Shown here piece after piece: positions 21,046 to 33,279 of a DNA stretch of 64,000 nucleotides (position 1 is its first letter; each line of letters starts with the position of its first letter). The stretch comes from Theropithecus gelada (lineage: Eukaryota > Chordata > Mammalia > Primates > Cercopithecidae). The translations under genes and the position numbers were made by a program. Below the pieces are notes generated by a model. It did no database searches. It was not told the DNA's origin and saw only the letters and a program-made list of their open reading frames with translations. The DNA is taken from NCBI RefSeq assembly GCF_003255815.1, contig NC_037669.1:135247558-135311557 (forward strand), in the 5' to 3' direction.

Positions 21046-21920
21046 TTTTGTTCTCTATTTAATGCACGTTACTTTAGGAATGGTAATGCACTGTGTACAT
21101 CTTTGTGTAAACTCTTTCCTGTTCTAAGCTCTTGGTGGAGGGTCCTTAAGAGGGATTGGAAAAGTAGTGACAGAGGGGCTTTCTGGAAAGAGAGTTGAAG
21201 GCAGAACAGTGGTAGGCAGTTTTAACTGGAATCAGAAGGCAGATACCAGTCCTTCATCAAGGTTTCCTGTTTAGAAAATCATAAGACAAAAGCATACAAT
21301 ACTTTGCTTTCCATCATTCTCCCCATTAAAGTTGGCCTCATGTTTCTTAATTCTCTCTGCCATCATATTAAGTCTATGTGTATCATTTTTACCAGAGTCA
21401 TAGGCACTCGTGCAGTTTGCTGGCTGCATGGTGGTGCCGGGTGGAGGAGGTAGGTAGGCATTAAACTCCAGACCCAGCTTCATCTGCCAACACAGGTGTT
21501 TTGCATCCTCCCGAGGTAGGGGCATCTTGAACAAAAGCACCACGAGGCCATAGTAGCTCTCTTTATTCTTCAGAGTTCTCAGGCATCTAACCCCTGTCTG
21601 CCCTTTGGCATGTATTTTCCTGTTGTATTTAATAGCATTGCTCTGCTATGAGTTGCCAGACAGGGAACATTGGGGGATGAGGAGAAGGCAAGGCTGAAGA
21701 AGTGAACCAACCCCTATCAGCTTCCAAGATGTCTAGTATCTAGATAAATGAAGACTAGCTAAGGCATGATGATGCTGTGTGAAATGTTTTGCAGCAAAAA
21801 GAAAGCAAAGCAACGATAGACAACAACCTGCCTTTTCAATTTTAGCAAACAGAAAGAATTGTCAGCTCACAATAGATTGCCTCAGTCTTGCATTGCAACT
21901 AGAGAACATGATACAGTCAG
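21046..21920. other. Unassigned unique sequence
   Basis: No repeat family recognised. The 90-codon minus frame (21271-21543) carries no visible domain and lacks nearby splice or promoter support. Confidence 0.45.
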
Positions 21921-21992
21921 ACAGCGTGGCTTAACCTTTTGGCCGAGCTCATTTGTAGGATTTGATATCAGATAATTTGATATAGGATATAT
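21921..21992 (+). pseudogene. U2 snRNA-like fragment (weak)
   Basis: The 9-mer ccttttggc is followed by about 21 bases matching the U2 5' region at roughly two of three positions (…cgagctcatttgtaggatttg), then 'atatcag…tttgatat..gatat' resembling the U2 'ttatcagtttaatatctgatac' segment. Only the first ~70 bases of U2 would be represented. A chance resemblance cannot be excluded. Confidence 0.35.
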
Positions 21993-24477
21993 GCCCTGCT
22001 GAACCCTGGGGATGGCCTTGAGATTAAAGTGTTTTCCCTTCCCTGTTGCTAACTTCTCTGTGGTCTGTTGACATTACGTCATGTTGCAAACAATGAGTGG
22101 TAGAGACTGGAGACTGCCGTGTCAGGGTGTAGTGACCTGATTAGTCCAAACTCCTGCAGGGGAGACGTGCAGATAGATGAGCCCCAACAGGACCTGAAGA
22201 ACCATGTGGTTTTGAAATTCTGGGTGGATGGACCACACCCTGCATACACCTTAAATCTCCTGGCGCTTTGAAGGTACAATTATTGCTCAACAACTCCAGG
22301 TTAATTAGATCTTTGCATGATGTGATTATCATAAATGTAACTTTTTAAATGTAACTTTTAAAAATGTACAAATGTGTGCATAATATAAATGTATAAAACA
22401 AACCTGCAATTAATGTCTTATAAGGGCATAGAAATGATCCAACTGGATTCACACCTTTTAAAATATAGTTTATTCCTAGCAATAGTTAAGCTGTTCATTT
22501 TGTAGCTTAACATAAAGGCCTAAAGAAAACGAAACATATGAAGGAATCTTATTACTCTGTACTATGCAGTTTGTCATTTCACTTAAGTAAAGATTCCTAT
22601 GAGATTTTTAAATTAATGATTATTATTTACAAAAGGCTTTTGAGAGTGTTGCTTTTACTTTTATGTGGTTTCAAGGTGGGGAGACAGATTAAAGATGTTA
22701 AGTAAAATATTCCATAAATACTATATCAACCAAAAAATAAGAGAATTAAAGCATTTGTGGAACTTTACTCCTAGAAGACACTTGGTAAATATGGTTTATT
22801 ACTCTAAACTAATTAATATAATTTCCCACCTGAAACAATAAATGTAGCATGTAATATATTTTTCCCTGTTTAAGGACAGATACTGCTACTTGTTGATGTT
22901 TGCATTGCTCGTACTACCCAATAAGTGATGATGGTTGAATGAATCAATTAATGAATGAGCATAAGAGAAAACCCATAAGAACTAACCTCCCATTCTAATC
23001 CCTAGGCCCTCCCTGTTTCTCTTACTGAATGCCTTTCCAGATTATTGATGCTTTGTATGAGCAATAAGGAAAAAGGAAGCAATCCAGATGGGAGCATAGC
23101 TGTGGTCAGATGTCTCTGAAATGAACAAAGTATTTGCAGATGTTTCAACAAGTGAAGGGGTTGGGCTGAGTCTAGGCCACAGGAAACAACTTCCACACCT
23201 TGGGGCTACTACAATAAAGGTATCATCACTTACCAGCACAGGATTCTGTTGGAAACTTGAAAAGGCTCTCAGGGTTGGAATGCTACATGAATCCAGACTT
23301 GTCTCAGGAATGCCACAAGTGATCAGAACTAAGTATAGAAATTAATGTGATTTGTAAAAATAGCAATAAGGATCATGGTTATCTGGGAATCAAATCCTTT
23401 AATCACTTTAGACAGAACTAATGAAACTAGAAGAAACCATCATTGATTGTGAGAGTCTCCTTCTAAATTAGTTGGCCTTTGGCTTTTGAAGAGCAAAGTT
23501 CAAATTCCAGTTCCTGTCTGACAGGAAAATAAGTCAGACACAAAGTAGATTGTCTTTTAGACTTCAAACTGAAACAGCAGGGCATAAAGGAGATCTGAGT
23601 CTTGAAGAACCTTTTCTTTCAGAGTTGCTGAGTTCGGTATGGCTAATGCAGTATTTTTCATTGTGCCTTTTGAGGTTCATTTTAGATTTATGATATTTGC
23701 CTTTGTTGGTAAATATGTTCAAATATAAATAAAAATTTTATATTTCCTAATGAAAAAAATTCTAAATTCTACTCTTTTGTGCATGCCCTGTTCTGAAGCA
23801 TCTTAACTTTCTAGCTGCATAGTGGATAATAGGGCCCGTGTTTGTAGGTCCCAGTTGTAAAGATAATAAGACACAAAGGCATCTTAAAAAGTGATCTGGA
23901 CTAGACTAGGCAACTTACTAGCTTTGTGCTCTGTTATATTACCATTTGAATCCCTTTTCTGATCTCTGATATGGTAACAATTGGAGAATGGATTTGCTTT
24001 TTGGCTCAATGGGCAAGAAAAGGATTATTTTCTAAAATAATTATCTGAATGTTTGGCAACATTGAATATAAATTTTCCCTAAAAACCCTAAACTTTTATA
24101 GTGAAAAGACCATAGAGCAGCATACCTATGGACACTTTACTCATAGAGACTAACTTTTTATCTCCCCAAAATGAAAGGGTTTTTTTATGTTACAAGAAAT
24201 GAAAGAAAATGCTAACACAATCACTAAAATTGACCAGCATATTGGGGGGATAGCGAAAAAAATAGTTAACTCTAACATGATTGGAGAATTATACATATGT
24301 TGCTATTCTACTTGAATCGTCCTTTCGGAATGTTGGAATTCAATATATAAAAGTTAAATGTCAATGTTGGCAGTAAATCTTTTTGTCTTTTTTTAAAAAC
24401 CAGAAAAATTGCGGAGGTGTATCAGACTCACTGAGTCTAACTATTATAAAGTCATATCATTACAGCCATGAAGAAAT
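21993..24477. other. Unassigned, mostly unique sequence
   Basis: AT-rich DNA in which I recognise no repeat family. A minus-strand donor CTG|GTAAGTGAT sits at 23234/23233, but the acceptors upstream of it are poor. Small open frames on both strands have no domain. Confidence 0.45.
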
Positions 24478-24720
24478 TTAGATGTCATCAAGATCAAATT
24501 CCTCATTTTATAGATGAAGAAACAAATTCAGACAGGATAATTAATTTTTTAAATACTATTATTATTATTGCCAGTACTATGCAAGGCACTAGTATTAGTC
24601 CGAGGATTCAGCAGTGAACAGGACAGATGCGGTCTCTTGCCCTGAATCACCACAGAGTTAATGGAGGAGCTGGAACCAGAAATGAGCCTCTAGATTTCAA
24701 ACTAAAAGACTTCCATTAAT
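24478..24720 (-). mobile_element. MIR fragment, reverse, with L2-like piece inside
   Basis: 'cctcattttatagatgaagaaac' (24502-24524) is the reversed MIR core. About 24550-24648 reads like the reversed L2 3' end (ctatgcaaggcactag…gattcagcagtgaacagg). MIR then seems to resume at 'gagttaatggaggagctggaacc'. Borders are approximate. Confidence 0.6.
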
Positions 24721-24964
24721 CAAGTACTGACTGTATACCAGACCCTAAGTATTTCACCTACATTAAGTCATATAACCTTCACTAATTAAGAGTAGGGTGG
24801 AACATGCCTTCCCACTCCCGATGTCTCCTCCTGTGTGTAGGGAGCTCTATTACCATAATAATCCTGGCTCCTCTCTGTTGCCTCATTTACTTTACCCAAG
24901 GGGAGAGTGACTTATCTGAGTTAGGAAAGAGTAACAGCGCATGAGTAATCCAGCCCCTTCCCTT

Positions 24965-24982
24965 CTTTTTTTTTTTTTTTGG
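24965..24982. repeat. Poly(T) run
   Basis: A run of T flanked by cttc and gggtgatgg, with no Alu attached. Confidence 0.85.
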
Positions 24983-25419
24983 GTGATGGGGTACTGAGCT
25001 GTCTGAAGGGAATGTTTGTTCAGCTTTGCTCTTCCAGGCCCTAAGAAGAACAGGAGCAGGAGTCCTCTTCAGATCTTGTGATTGGGTAGACAAGTCTCCT
25101 ACTGGGGTTTAAAATTAGGAAGCGCACTTTCCCACAGATACCAGTTTCTCTCATCAATAAAATCTCGATGTGTATTGTGCAAGAGAGAAGGAGTTCATGA
25201 AAATAAAACTAAGCAACTGGGTACTATCATATCTGAACCATCTAAAACCAGCCGTGTTCTATCCAGTATGTATGCATGTGCCTCACATTCTGACCTCATC
25301 TGTCAGGTACCCAAGAAATGCTGTCTTAAAATGATATTAATATAACCTTCTAAACTGCTTTGGTGCAATTTCCATAATTTCTGAAACTGTGAAGGTCAGC
25401 TGTCAGGCTTTCTGGGGGA

Positions 25420-25636
25420 TAAAGTAGTGAAGTGAAAAGAACATGAGATTTATAGACTCAAACCAAGATTTGACTCTACTCTGAATACATGTCTATAATT
25501 TTGAACCTCTGTTTTTACCTGTAAATAACAACATGGATTGCCTCACTAAGCTAACATGGTTAAGGCCCAAAGAAGATAATAGATGTGTGAGTGCCTTATA
25601 AAATATAAAGAACTTTAAAAATGTTAGCTGTTTTAC
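25420..25636 (+). mobile_element. MIR, near full length
   Basis: Follows MIR order from 'tagtgaagtgaaaagaacatgagatttat' to 'gtgccttataaaatataaagaactttaaaaatgttagctgtt', with strong divergence in the middle. Confidence 0.6.
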
Positions 25637-26184
25637 AGGTTTAACGGGCAATCCTGTAATAATAGTTCTCATATTTACTATAGATTTTAAGCTTCACTTT
25701 ATACACAGATGATTGAAGAGTTAGGCAGTTGATTGTTGCCTTGATGGTTTATTTAAACCATTATTTAAAGGCTGAGAATCACTTTACCAACTGAGCTCTC
25801 CCCCCTTCCAACCCGTGTTACTTAATTTAAAACATAAAAGCTCCTCTTCCATTGCTGTCTACATTTCTACCATTAGTCTTTTGCATTAAGCAGTCCGTTT
25901 CCCAGTGACCTCCTTTGAGTTCTAAGCAGGTCTGTAAAATATTTTCTTACTAGGAAGAAGCAGCAGTACACTTAAGAATTGGAATAGAGTTAGGGGAAGA
26001 TAAAAAGAAAAGTTAGCAGCAGGTAAAGGACACAGAAAAGTCTGGGCTATGGGTCTCAACCAAAAGTACTGATAAGGAAGTGGAGGAAGCAGCAGAAGGT
26101 ATCCAGGAGCAAGGGAACATCTTTTCAAAGTGGCACCTTTTTCATAAATTGTTTTAAGTCTTACTCCCTCTGATGAATCTGCAG
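25637..26184. other. Unassigned unique sequence
   Basis: Nothing recognised except a short C run (ctccccccttcc, 25797-25808). Confidence 0.45.
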
Positions 26185-26312
26185 TATTTCAACCTGAGAG
26201 TCAGGGGAAATGGATTGCAGTCCTGCCTTTGACCATCCAGCTGTGTGACCTTGGGTATGTAACTTGGGCTCTCTGAGTCTCAGTTTCCTTATCTATAAAA
26301 TGAAATCTTTGG
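26185..26312 (+). mobile_element. MIR core
   Basis: 'agctgtgtgaccttggg' then 'ctgagtctcagtttccttatctataaaatg' is the conserved MIR core in plus orientation. Confidence 0.85.
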
Positions 26313-26444
26313 GCAAATGTTTTCTAAAGCCATTTCAGCCACAAATATTCTATAATTCTAACAAAGATCCCATGATATTTTCTTCCCTTTTAACATTTAA
26401 GTCCTATCTTCCTCCAGGGGAAAAAAAAATTATCTTAGAAATGT

Positions 26445-26503
26445 CTGAAGAAGGAGGAGCAGGAGAAGGAGGAAGGAGGAGTAGTGTGCATGTGTGTGTG
26501 TAG
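26445..26503. repeat. Purine-rich GGA repeat then short GT run
   Basis: Irregular gga/gaagga units (26450-26482) followed by tgtgtgtgtg (26490-26502). Confidence 0.8.
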
Positions 26504-27109
26504 ACAACAATGGTTATAACAAAGTTATAACAGGACATCATAGGCCAGAGAGAAGCATTTCATAAAAGTAAGCAATTGTACACTATCATACTTGAACCAT
26601 TTCTGCTTAGAAGCAAAAAAATCTCTCCAAAAGTTTTTCTAATTATAGTTGTATTGTGACATGTTCTCAGTTCAGTTAAAATAATGTTGAGCCCTCCAAA
26701 TCATACTTGAAATATGATAGAATACATACCAGCATTTAAAGCAGGCCACCACCCTAAAATCATGTAGGCTTCTTGACAATTGCTTTAAATCATAAGGAAA
26801 CAAATGAATAAAATATGTGCCATTGCACATATTTTAATCCTCAAAATAATACATTTTTCTCCTAAGTATGGAGGACTGATTATGTTGTGCATGGCAATAA
26901 TTCAGTTCACTGCGTAAGTAGGTTTAAACAACAGGAATAACAGAAAAAGGTCAACTACATATTTTGGAGTTCTTGGAGTGGAATTTTATTTAATAAACAC
27001 CAAAGCTACTAGAAAGCTTATGAAAGCATGCAAAAGATGTGGGTATGCCTTTGGTTCCAACAGATTTCCATGATAATACTGAATCAGTGGATCTCCTCTC
27101 CAAATGTTT
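26504..27109. other. Unassigned unique sequence
   Basis: AT-rich, no family recognised, no convincing frame. Confidence 0.45.
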
Positions 27110-27480
27110 CATTCTTAATACCTTTTTTCACTTAACATACCTTGAAGGTCATTCCATTTAGTACAATTATTGTTTACATTTTTATAGATGTCCCATAATT
27201 TAATCAGTTCCCTGTTGATCAAAATTTAGGGATTTTTTGGGCCAACATTTTGTTAGTAAAACATTACTGCAATGAGTAATTTTGATATACATCATTTTAT
27301 GAGTGTGCAATTATATCTGGAGGATAAATTTCTAGACTTGGAATTACCTGGTCAAGGGTGTGTACATTTGTAGTTTTGGTAGACATAGCTGGAGATTCGT
27401 GTATTGCCACTTACCCTTCCCACTCCCCAGCAGTTGAGAATTGTTGCAGTGTAATAACAGATATTACTGACAATGGGAGA
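27110..27480 (+). mobile_element. Old L1 (L1M-type) 3' fragment
   Basis: 'cttgaaggtcattccatttagtac…cccataatttaatcagttccctgttgatcaaaatttaggg…acattactgcaatgag…ggataaatttctagacttggaattacctggtcaaggg' follows, in order, the well-known phrases of L1M 3' regions. The 75-codon frame at 27358 lies at its edge and is not a gene. Confidence 0.75.
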
Positions 27481-28168
27481 GTATGTTCCACATGTGAATT
27501 GTGTGAAGGCAGAAAAAGTAGAATCACTGCCCCCCGATGTCTTTTAGTCAGTATTTTTTATTCATCAAAGAGAGAATCTGCTTGACCAGGCTTGTCATGT
27601 CAAGCCCAGCCTCCTCAGGGTCTCCCAGAGTCACCAGCCCAGGCTTATTACCAACTTTGGTTATTAAAACCTCAACTAAAGTCCAGTCTGGTGGCTCAGG
27701 GTCACCATGAGCCTAGAGCTGCCTTTCTAACAGGGGCTGTTGACTGAACAGGGTCTTATTGGAAGGAGCCTTGGACAGTCAAACACTTGGGTTATCATAT
27801 CTATAAGGGCAAATATAATCCCAGTTTTCCCAGGACAGTCCCCATTATGTGTGTGGCCTGATTACTAATAGTGCTCCTTTCATTCTCCTAAGTTTTCAGT
27901 TTGGACTATAATTTACTAATATTGAATAAGGTGGGTCTATTCATACTGTGTTGTAAGGAGCCCTGGAGGTTTGTAAAGGTGCCCAGGGAGAGACATTAAA
28001 GGGGAAAAAGAAGCCAAGCAGGTGGGATTTGGGACCCATTGTTACTGTCTAATGTGACTAAGAGAAGTGTAAGCTTATAATAAATGAACAGATTTCCACC
28101 TATTAGGAAGTAGATGGTTCTTAAACCTTTTAAATCAGATGTACTTGTTTTCTGTCTGCTGATTATAC
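27481..28168. other. Unassigned unique sequence
   Basis: Nothing recognised. Confidence 0.4.
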
Positions 28169-28169
28169 A

Positions 28170-28228
<59 letters not shown>
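28170..28228. repeat. Compound (CA)n(CT)n microsatellite
   Basis: About 15 uninterrupted ca units (28171-28200) pass directly into about 14 ct units (28201-28228). Likely polymorphic. Confidence 0.98.
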
Positions 28229-28231
<3 letters not shown>

Positions 28232-29966
28232 GGGCATTGTTTTCCTACCAAAACAGAGAATTGAAAATCTATTGAGGTAGTAATCCCTTGACCTCAGCAG
28301 ATATAATACCCACACTTACCACATATTTGACAATTTAGATAGGGCTAGATCTTGAACTAATGGACCACTCATGGCTTTTAGCAAGAGCTTCCCTGGCAGC
28401 ACTTTCACCTTATACAGTCAGACTGGAGTCTGGTCTAGGTGAGAGAAGGGGCAAGAATTACATTTTGAGTTCAGTTCAGAGATGCTTTATTTTGATTTAT
28501 TTACTTCCAAAGCTACATGTAAGCAGTACAAAGGATAGACATGAGGTAAGGGAGATGCAGCTGTCCATTGCCTCCTTTGTTTTCCAGAGACGACATAAAT
28601 TTGATCGTCTTGGCAACTGGAGAGAATGAGATGTCTTGGAGGTCACGGGAGCCCAGAAGTGTGTGCTTACTATCTTTCATACCTCCAGCCACATTAGCAA
28701 CCAGAAACAACTTATGCTACCATATAAGGCAAAAATTTAGTTACCCAGCAAGCTGCTTCATTCAGGCCAATGTTCAGATTCCAGATCTTGAAAATGCTTG
28801 CTGTGCCTAGCCTGGTGCAATCTCTCTGTATCTACACCTGCGCAGCAGGGTATAGTTTTCCACTTACTTTGCAGGCAGGCCTGTCCTTGGTCTACCACAA
28901 ACATATTTCGCCTTTAAGTTCTCAAACAAACACTTGGCCTTTTGAATTAACACGGGCTAAAGGACATCTGTGTTGATTCTGATTGTCTAACTCTAAGGAC
29001 CAGGCTTCCCATTTTGCTAATCACTTTGCCTCATCTCTTGCTGATTACTCCTGATTGCAAAAGCCCAGCTCTTCAATTGCTTCCTGATTCTCTTTGTCCT
29101 TCAAAACTATTTCTTCTGTGAAATAATTCATCCCTTACACACATGCAACTGTCATCATTTTCTCTTCATTTAAAATGTTTATTCTCTTCACTTTTGTTTC
29201 CATCATAGGCATATGCATCCTCTTAGTAACTCTTCGAACAGTCTTAAGCCTTTGTACTTTGTGGACACAATGGAGTTAAGAGTGTTCATTAAGTACCCCG
29301 AGATCTATGCACAATCATAGCAAACAGGATCAATGACTAAAATGACCACCAACAATTGGTAATGTCATTAGCCTATGCTGAGCAGGACAGATGAAATTTT
29401 CCTCTGAAGCATAGTTTTGTGGATACATATGGAATTCCATTAGTTTAAGCTTCTTAAAAAGAGAGGAGCATCTTTTCTTTTTTTCTCCCTGTTTAACCTC
29501 TGTCTTCCCTTTCTCGATTTCTCAACAAAAGATGGCTTCAGATCATTTGTAGATTCCAAAGAAACTATTAATGGCTTGGATGACAGGGAAAAAATAAGTA
29601 GAATGGAATGAAATTGAGGATGACCTGCTATTTACATGAATGAGGAATTAATGTAAATGAAAAGCTTTTGTTTTAAACCACTAAAATATCAGGGTAACTT
29701 GTTATTGTGACATAACTTAGCTTGACCTGACTATTGATCCACCCATTAATTCCAGAAAGCAAAGGGAAAACAGCAATAGGGATGTTTGGGAGAGAAAAAA
29801 ATTCAAGGAGATTGTGACAACATGAGAGAGGAGATTTAGCTGCCAATTAGACATCAAGGAAGCCTCCAAAGGAAATAATACAGGCTCTGACAGGAAGATT
29901 AAGGACCAGAGGATCCAAATGGAACAAACCTGCACAATAACTTCCCTTCAGGAAATAGGAGGATAG
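28229..29966. other. Unassigned, mostly unique sequence
   Basis: No repeat family was recognised with confidence; a few pyrimidine-rich clauses near 29030-29160 could be an old L2. No gene called. Confidence 0.4.
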
Positions 29967-30337
29967 TATTATGGACTAAGTGTTCCCCTCCCCAAATTTA
30001 TATCTTGAAACCCTACTCCCCATTGTGACAGTATTAGGAGGTGAGGCCTTTGGGAAGTAAAGATTACATGAGCTCATGATGTCAGAGCACTCATGAATGG
30101 GATTAGTGCCCTTATAAGGGTCATAAGAGAACATGCTACTCTCTGCTCTTTGCCATGTGAGGATACAATGAGAAGTCAGCAGTCTGGAGCCTAGAGTGAC
30201 CTCACCAGAAGTCAACCATGTTAGCACCCTGCTCTGGGATTTCCAGCCTCCAAAACTGTAAGGAATAAATTTGTACTGTTCATATGCCAGCTAGTCTATG
30301 ATATTTTTGTCAATAGAAGCCCATACAGACTAACACA
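29967..30337 (+). mobile_element. MLT1 LTR (ERVL-MaLR)
   Basis: Starts 'tattatggactaagtgttcccc', includes 'gtgaggcctttgggaagtaa', 'gggattagtgcccttataag', 'ctctttgccatgtgagga', 'tttccagcctccaaaactgtaaggaataaat' and ends 'cagactaacaca'. These are the MLT1 LTR landmarks in order. No internal region follows. Confidence 0.92.
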
Positions 30338-30942
30338 GGGAGGAAAAGAATGAATTAAAGAAAAAAACTACATTATTCTTAGTTGCCTGTAAAGTAGAAA
30401 TGAAGCCTTCTATTGGGACTAGGACTAAGAGAAACTCCTAGCCTTTTCTTTCTTCTGGGCCAAATTTGACCACTTAAGGTATGATTGAAAGCCCCAGATG
30501 AAATTCTTAAGATAGATCACACAAATCTCCATGAGGAACTGTGCCATTTCAAATGAGGCATGGAAGTTGTGCTTCTGGTCAGGCTACTGTCTGGTCTGAA
30601 TTTCTATAGTTAATGCAATCTATGGAGAATGCAGGGGTCCCAGCTAGGGAAGCCAAGCCCTTGGATGGTGTACAACACAGGGAAAGTTGCTTTTTAGGGA
30701 AGTTTCTTACTTTTTTAATATACTTTATGTCAACTGTGTTTCTGATCTAGTTGATGTTGGAAGCCAGGAGTTTTCTCTTTGGAGCTGAGAGACTTTGTAT
30801 TTAGAGGTGGGATTTCCCCATAGTTTGAGAATTTTGTATTCATTGTTAACATTGTTGCCAATATGGATAACTCCTGCCTATGAGAGGTACAGATTATGAG
30901 GTCAGTCACACCAACTTCCTAGGTCTCTAAGATGCATTAGGG
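30338..30942. other. Unassigned unique sequence
   Basis: Nothing recognised. Confidence 0.4.
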
Positions 30943-31110
30943 CAGTGATTCTGAAAGTGTGGTCCTTGGAGCGTCAGTATGACCTGGAAATTTGTTTCAG
31001 CTGCATCCAACACCTACTCAGTGTAAAATTCTGTGAGTAGGGTCCAGCAAGCTCAGCTTTAACAAACCCTCCAGGGGATTCTAACGCACACTTAAGTTCG
31101 AGAAGCACTG
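30943..31110 (+). mobile_element. MER5A (hAT-Charlie non-autonomous element)
   Basis: Starts 'cagtgattctgaaagtgtggtcc', includes 'ttaacaaaccctccaggggattctaacgcac' and ends 'gttcgagaagcactg': both MER5A ends are present. The flanking 8-mers cattaggg and cattaccg agree at six positions, consistent with a decayed hAT target duplication. Confidence 0.92.
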
Positions 31111-31444
31111 CATTACCGGTATCTGTCTGAACAACAAACATGCATTCTTTCTTAAGGCAAGTCTTAATAGCCCAAGGCCAAGACTGGTATTGTTCCACAT
31201 CCTCCTCAGTTGGCAGCAGGCCTCACTATCTTCATAGTACATCTCAAAATGGAGGAGGCCGTAGAAAGGGCTCAGTTCTTTTTATATTGCCGAATTGAGC
31301 ACCTTAACCAGCTCCTCCTGGGTCAGTCCAGCTCCAGCCTAAATCAGCTTTGGGACCACAGACAACATAACCTTCGTTGCTTTTGTATCTCCTTCCATGT
31401 AATTTCCGCATAAGACTGTAAGAGGCCTCTGATGAAATCTACCC

Positions 31445-31566
31445 TGCAAAGCCACTATTATCTCCATTTTATACACATGGAAACTGAGACCTGGAGAATC
31501 TAGTAATTTGCCACAAAGTTAGTAAGTGATGGAGTTGGGATTTAAATCCAGTAAGTCTAACTTTAA
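31445..31566 (-). mobile_element. MIR fragment, reverse
   Basis: 'ctccattttatacacatggaaactgagacctggag…agtaagtgatggagttgggatttaaatcca' is MIR read in reverse. Confidence 0.85.
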
Positions 31567-31753
31567 AATCCATTGGGAAATTGTTTGGAACATTCCCAGA
31601 TGCACACTTTGAAAATGCTACTCTGAGAAATACTGTCTACATTGAGTTGACAGCAAATGTCAAAAGTACCCTGTAGTATCAACCTACTGTCATCAGTTAT
31701 TTTGTTTTCCAAAATGAGGCAGTTGAGCCAAACATTAATTAGTGAAGATATAA

Positions 31754-32060
31754 TTTTTTTTTTTTTTTTTTTTGAGACAGAGCCTTGCTCTGTCACCCAG
31801 GCTGGAGTGCAATAGCTCAATCTCTGCTCACTGCAACCTCCACCTTCTGGGTTCAAGTGATCCTCCTGCCTTAGCCACCCAAGTAGCTGGGATTACAGGA
31901 GGATTGCATCACCATGCCCAACTAATTTTTGTATTGTTAATAGAGACAGCGTTTCACCATGTTGACCAGGCTGGCCTCAAACACCTGACCTCAAGGAGGT
32001 CCCACCTGCCTCGGCCTCCGAAAGTGGTGGGATTACAGGCATGAGCCACTGAACCCAGCA
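31754..32060 (-). mobile_element. AluS-like, full length, reverse
   Basis: Complete reverse Alu with a long T tail (31754-31773), 'gtttcaccatgttgaccaggctggcctcaaac' and a short duplication in the linker ('ggattacaggaggattgcatc'). The 5' end is at 'actgaacccagca'. Confidence 0.93.
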
Positions 32061-32465
32061 TGTCTGATTTCAAGATACATATATTTTTTTTTCTTAAACT
32101 GTTTGCTCTTCAAACCTAGGGGCAAGATGTCAACCTCCCCTGAAATCCAAGCTCTACTGTACACATCTCCTTGGGATATCTAATAGACATCTCACATTGA
32201 ATATGTTCAAACAGAATTCCTCATTCTTCACTCCCAGCCTGTTCTTCCCTTCTCAATAAATACACCATAATAGTCAAGTCAAATCCTAACAGTCTTTTTA
32301 AAATTCCTTACTTACCTCTTTCTCCTATATCTACTTCATCAGAAAGTCATGGTGATTCTACTTCTAAAATATATTCTAAATCTATCTGCTTTTTCCCATT
32401 TCTACTGCTATCACCTTGTCTAAGCCACCATTCAGCTCTCAACTGTTCTTCCCATGTTTACTACC

Positions 32466-32825
32466 TGAAATGGTTTGGCTGTGTCCCCACCCAAATCTTA
32501 TCTTGAATTGTAGCCCCCATAATCCCAGCATGTCATGGGAAGGATGGGTGGGAGGTAATTGAGTAATGGGGACAGGTTTTTCCCATGCCATTCTCATGAT
32601 AGTGAATAATTCTCACGAGATCTGATAGTTTTATGAAGGGGAGTTCCCCTGCACATGCTCTCTTGCCTGCCACCATGTAAGACGTGCCTTTGCTCCTCCT
32701 TCACCTTCTGCCACAGAAGGCCTCCCCAGCCATGTGGAACTATGAGTCCATTTAACCTCTTTTTCTTTATAAATTACCTAGTCTTAGGTATGTCTTTATT
32801 AGCAGCATAAGAACAGACTAATACA
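32466..32825 (+). mobile_element. THE1-type solo LTR
   Basis: Complete from 'tgaaatggtttggctgtgtcc' to 'gaacagactaataca', with the 'gatctgatagttttatgaagg' TATA region and the 'tttataaattacctagtctta' poly(A) region. Five-base flanks ctacc/ctatc (one mismatch) form the target duplication. It interrupts an L2. Confidence 0.95.
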
Positions 32826-33279
32826 CTATCCTACCTCCTAAAATCCATTTGACACACATATTCTAAGTGAACTTTTAAAAATATACATTGACATATGTAT
32901 CTCCTCTTTAAATCCTTCAGGAGTCCCGCCTTATTACATTTGGAATAAAACCCAAATGCCTTCCCTGACCCACAATGGCCTCACAGGATGCAGCCCCTGT
33001 CTATTCCTTGGCCTTACCTCCTCCACTCTCACCCTTGCTTACCCCTCTTTAGCCACCTGACCTTCTTCTGTTCTTCAAACAGGACAAGCTCATTGCTACC
33101 TCCATACTGCTTCCTCTTCCTGAAAATATCTTTCTTGGGATTTAGGCTGATTGACCAACATATCACCTTCAGTTCTCAGAGAAAATGTTGTTTCTTAAAA
33201 ACCTAATCCCTAATCACCCTATTTAAAGTAGTACATTCCCAGCCCACCATAGTACCCACTTACTGCCTTCATAGTGATT

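Noticed and set aside
23234..23284. Minus-strand donor CTG|GTAAGTGAT with an open 17-codon segment
   Set aside because: The possible acceptor (gattcatgtag) has no real pyrimidine tract; isolated donors of this strength are common by chance.
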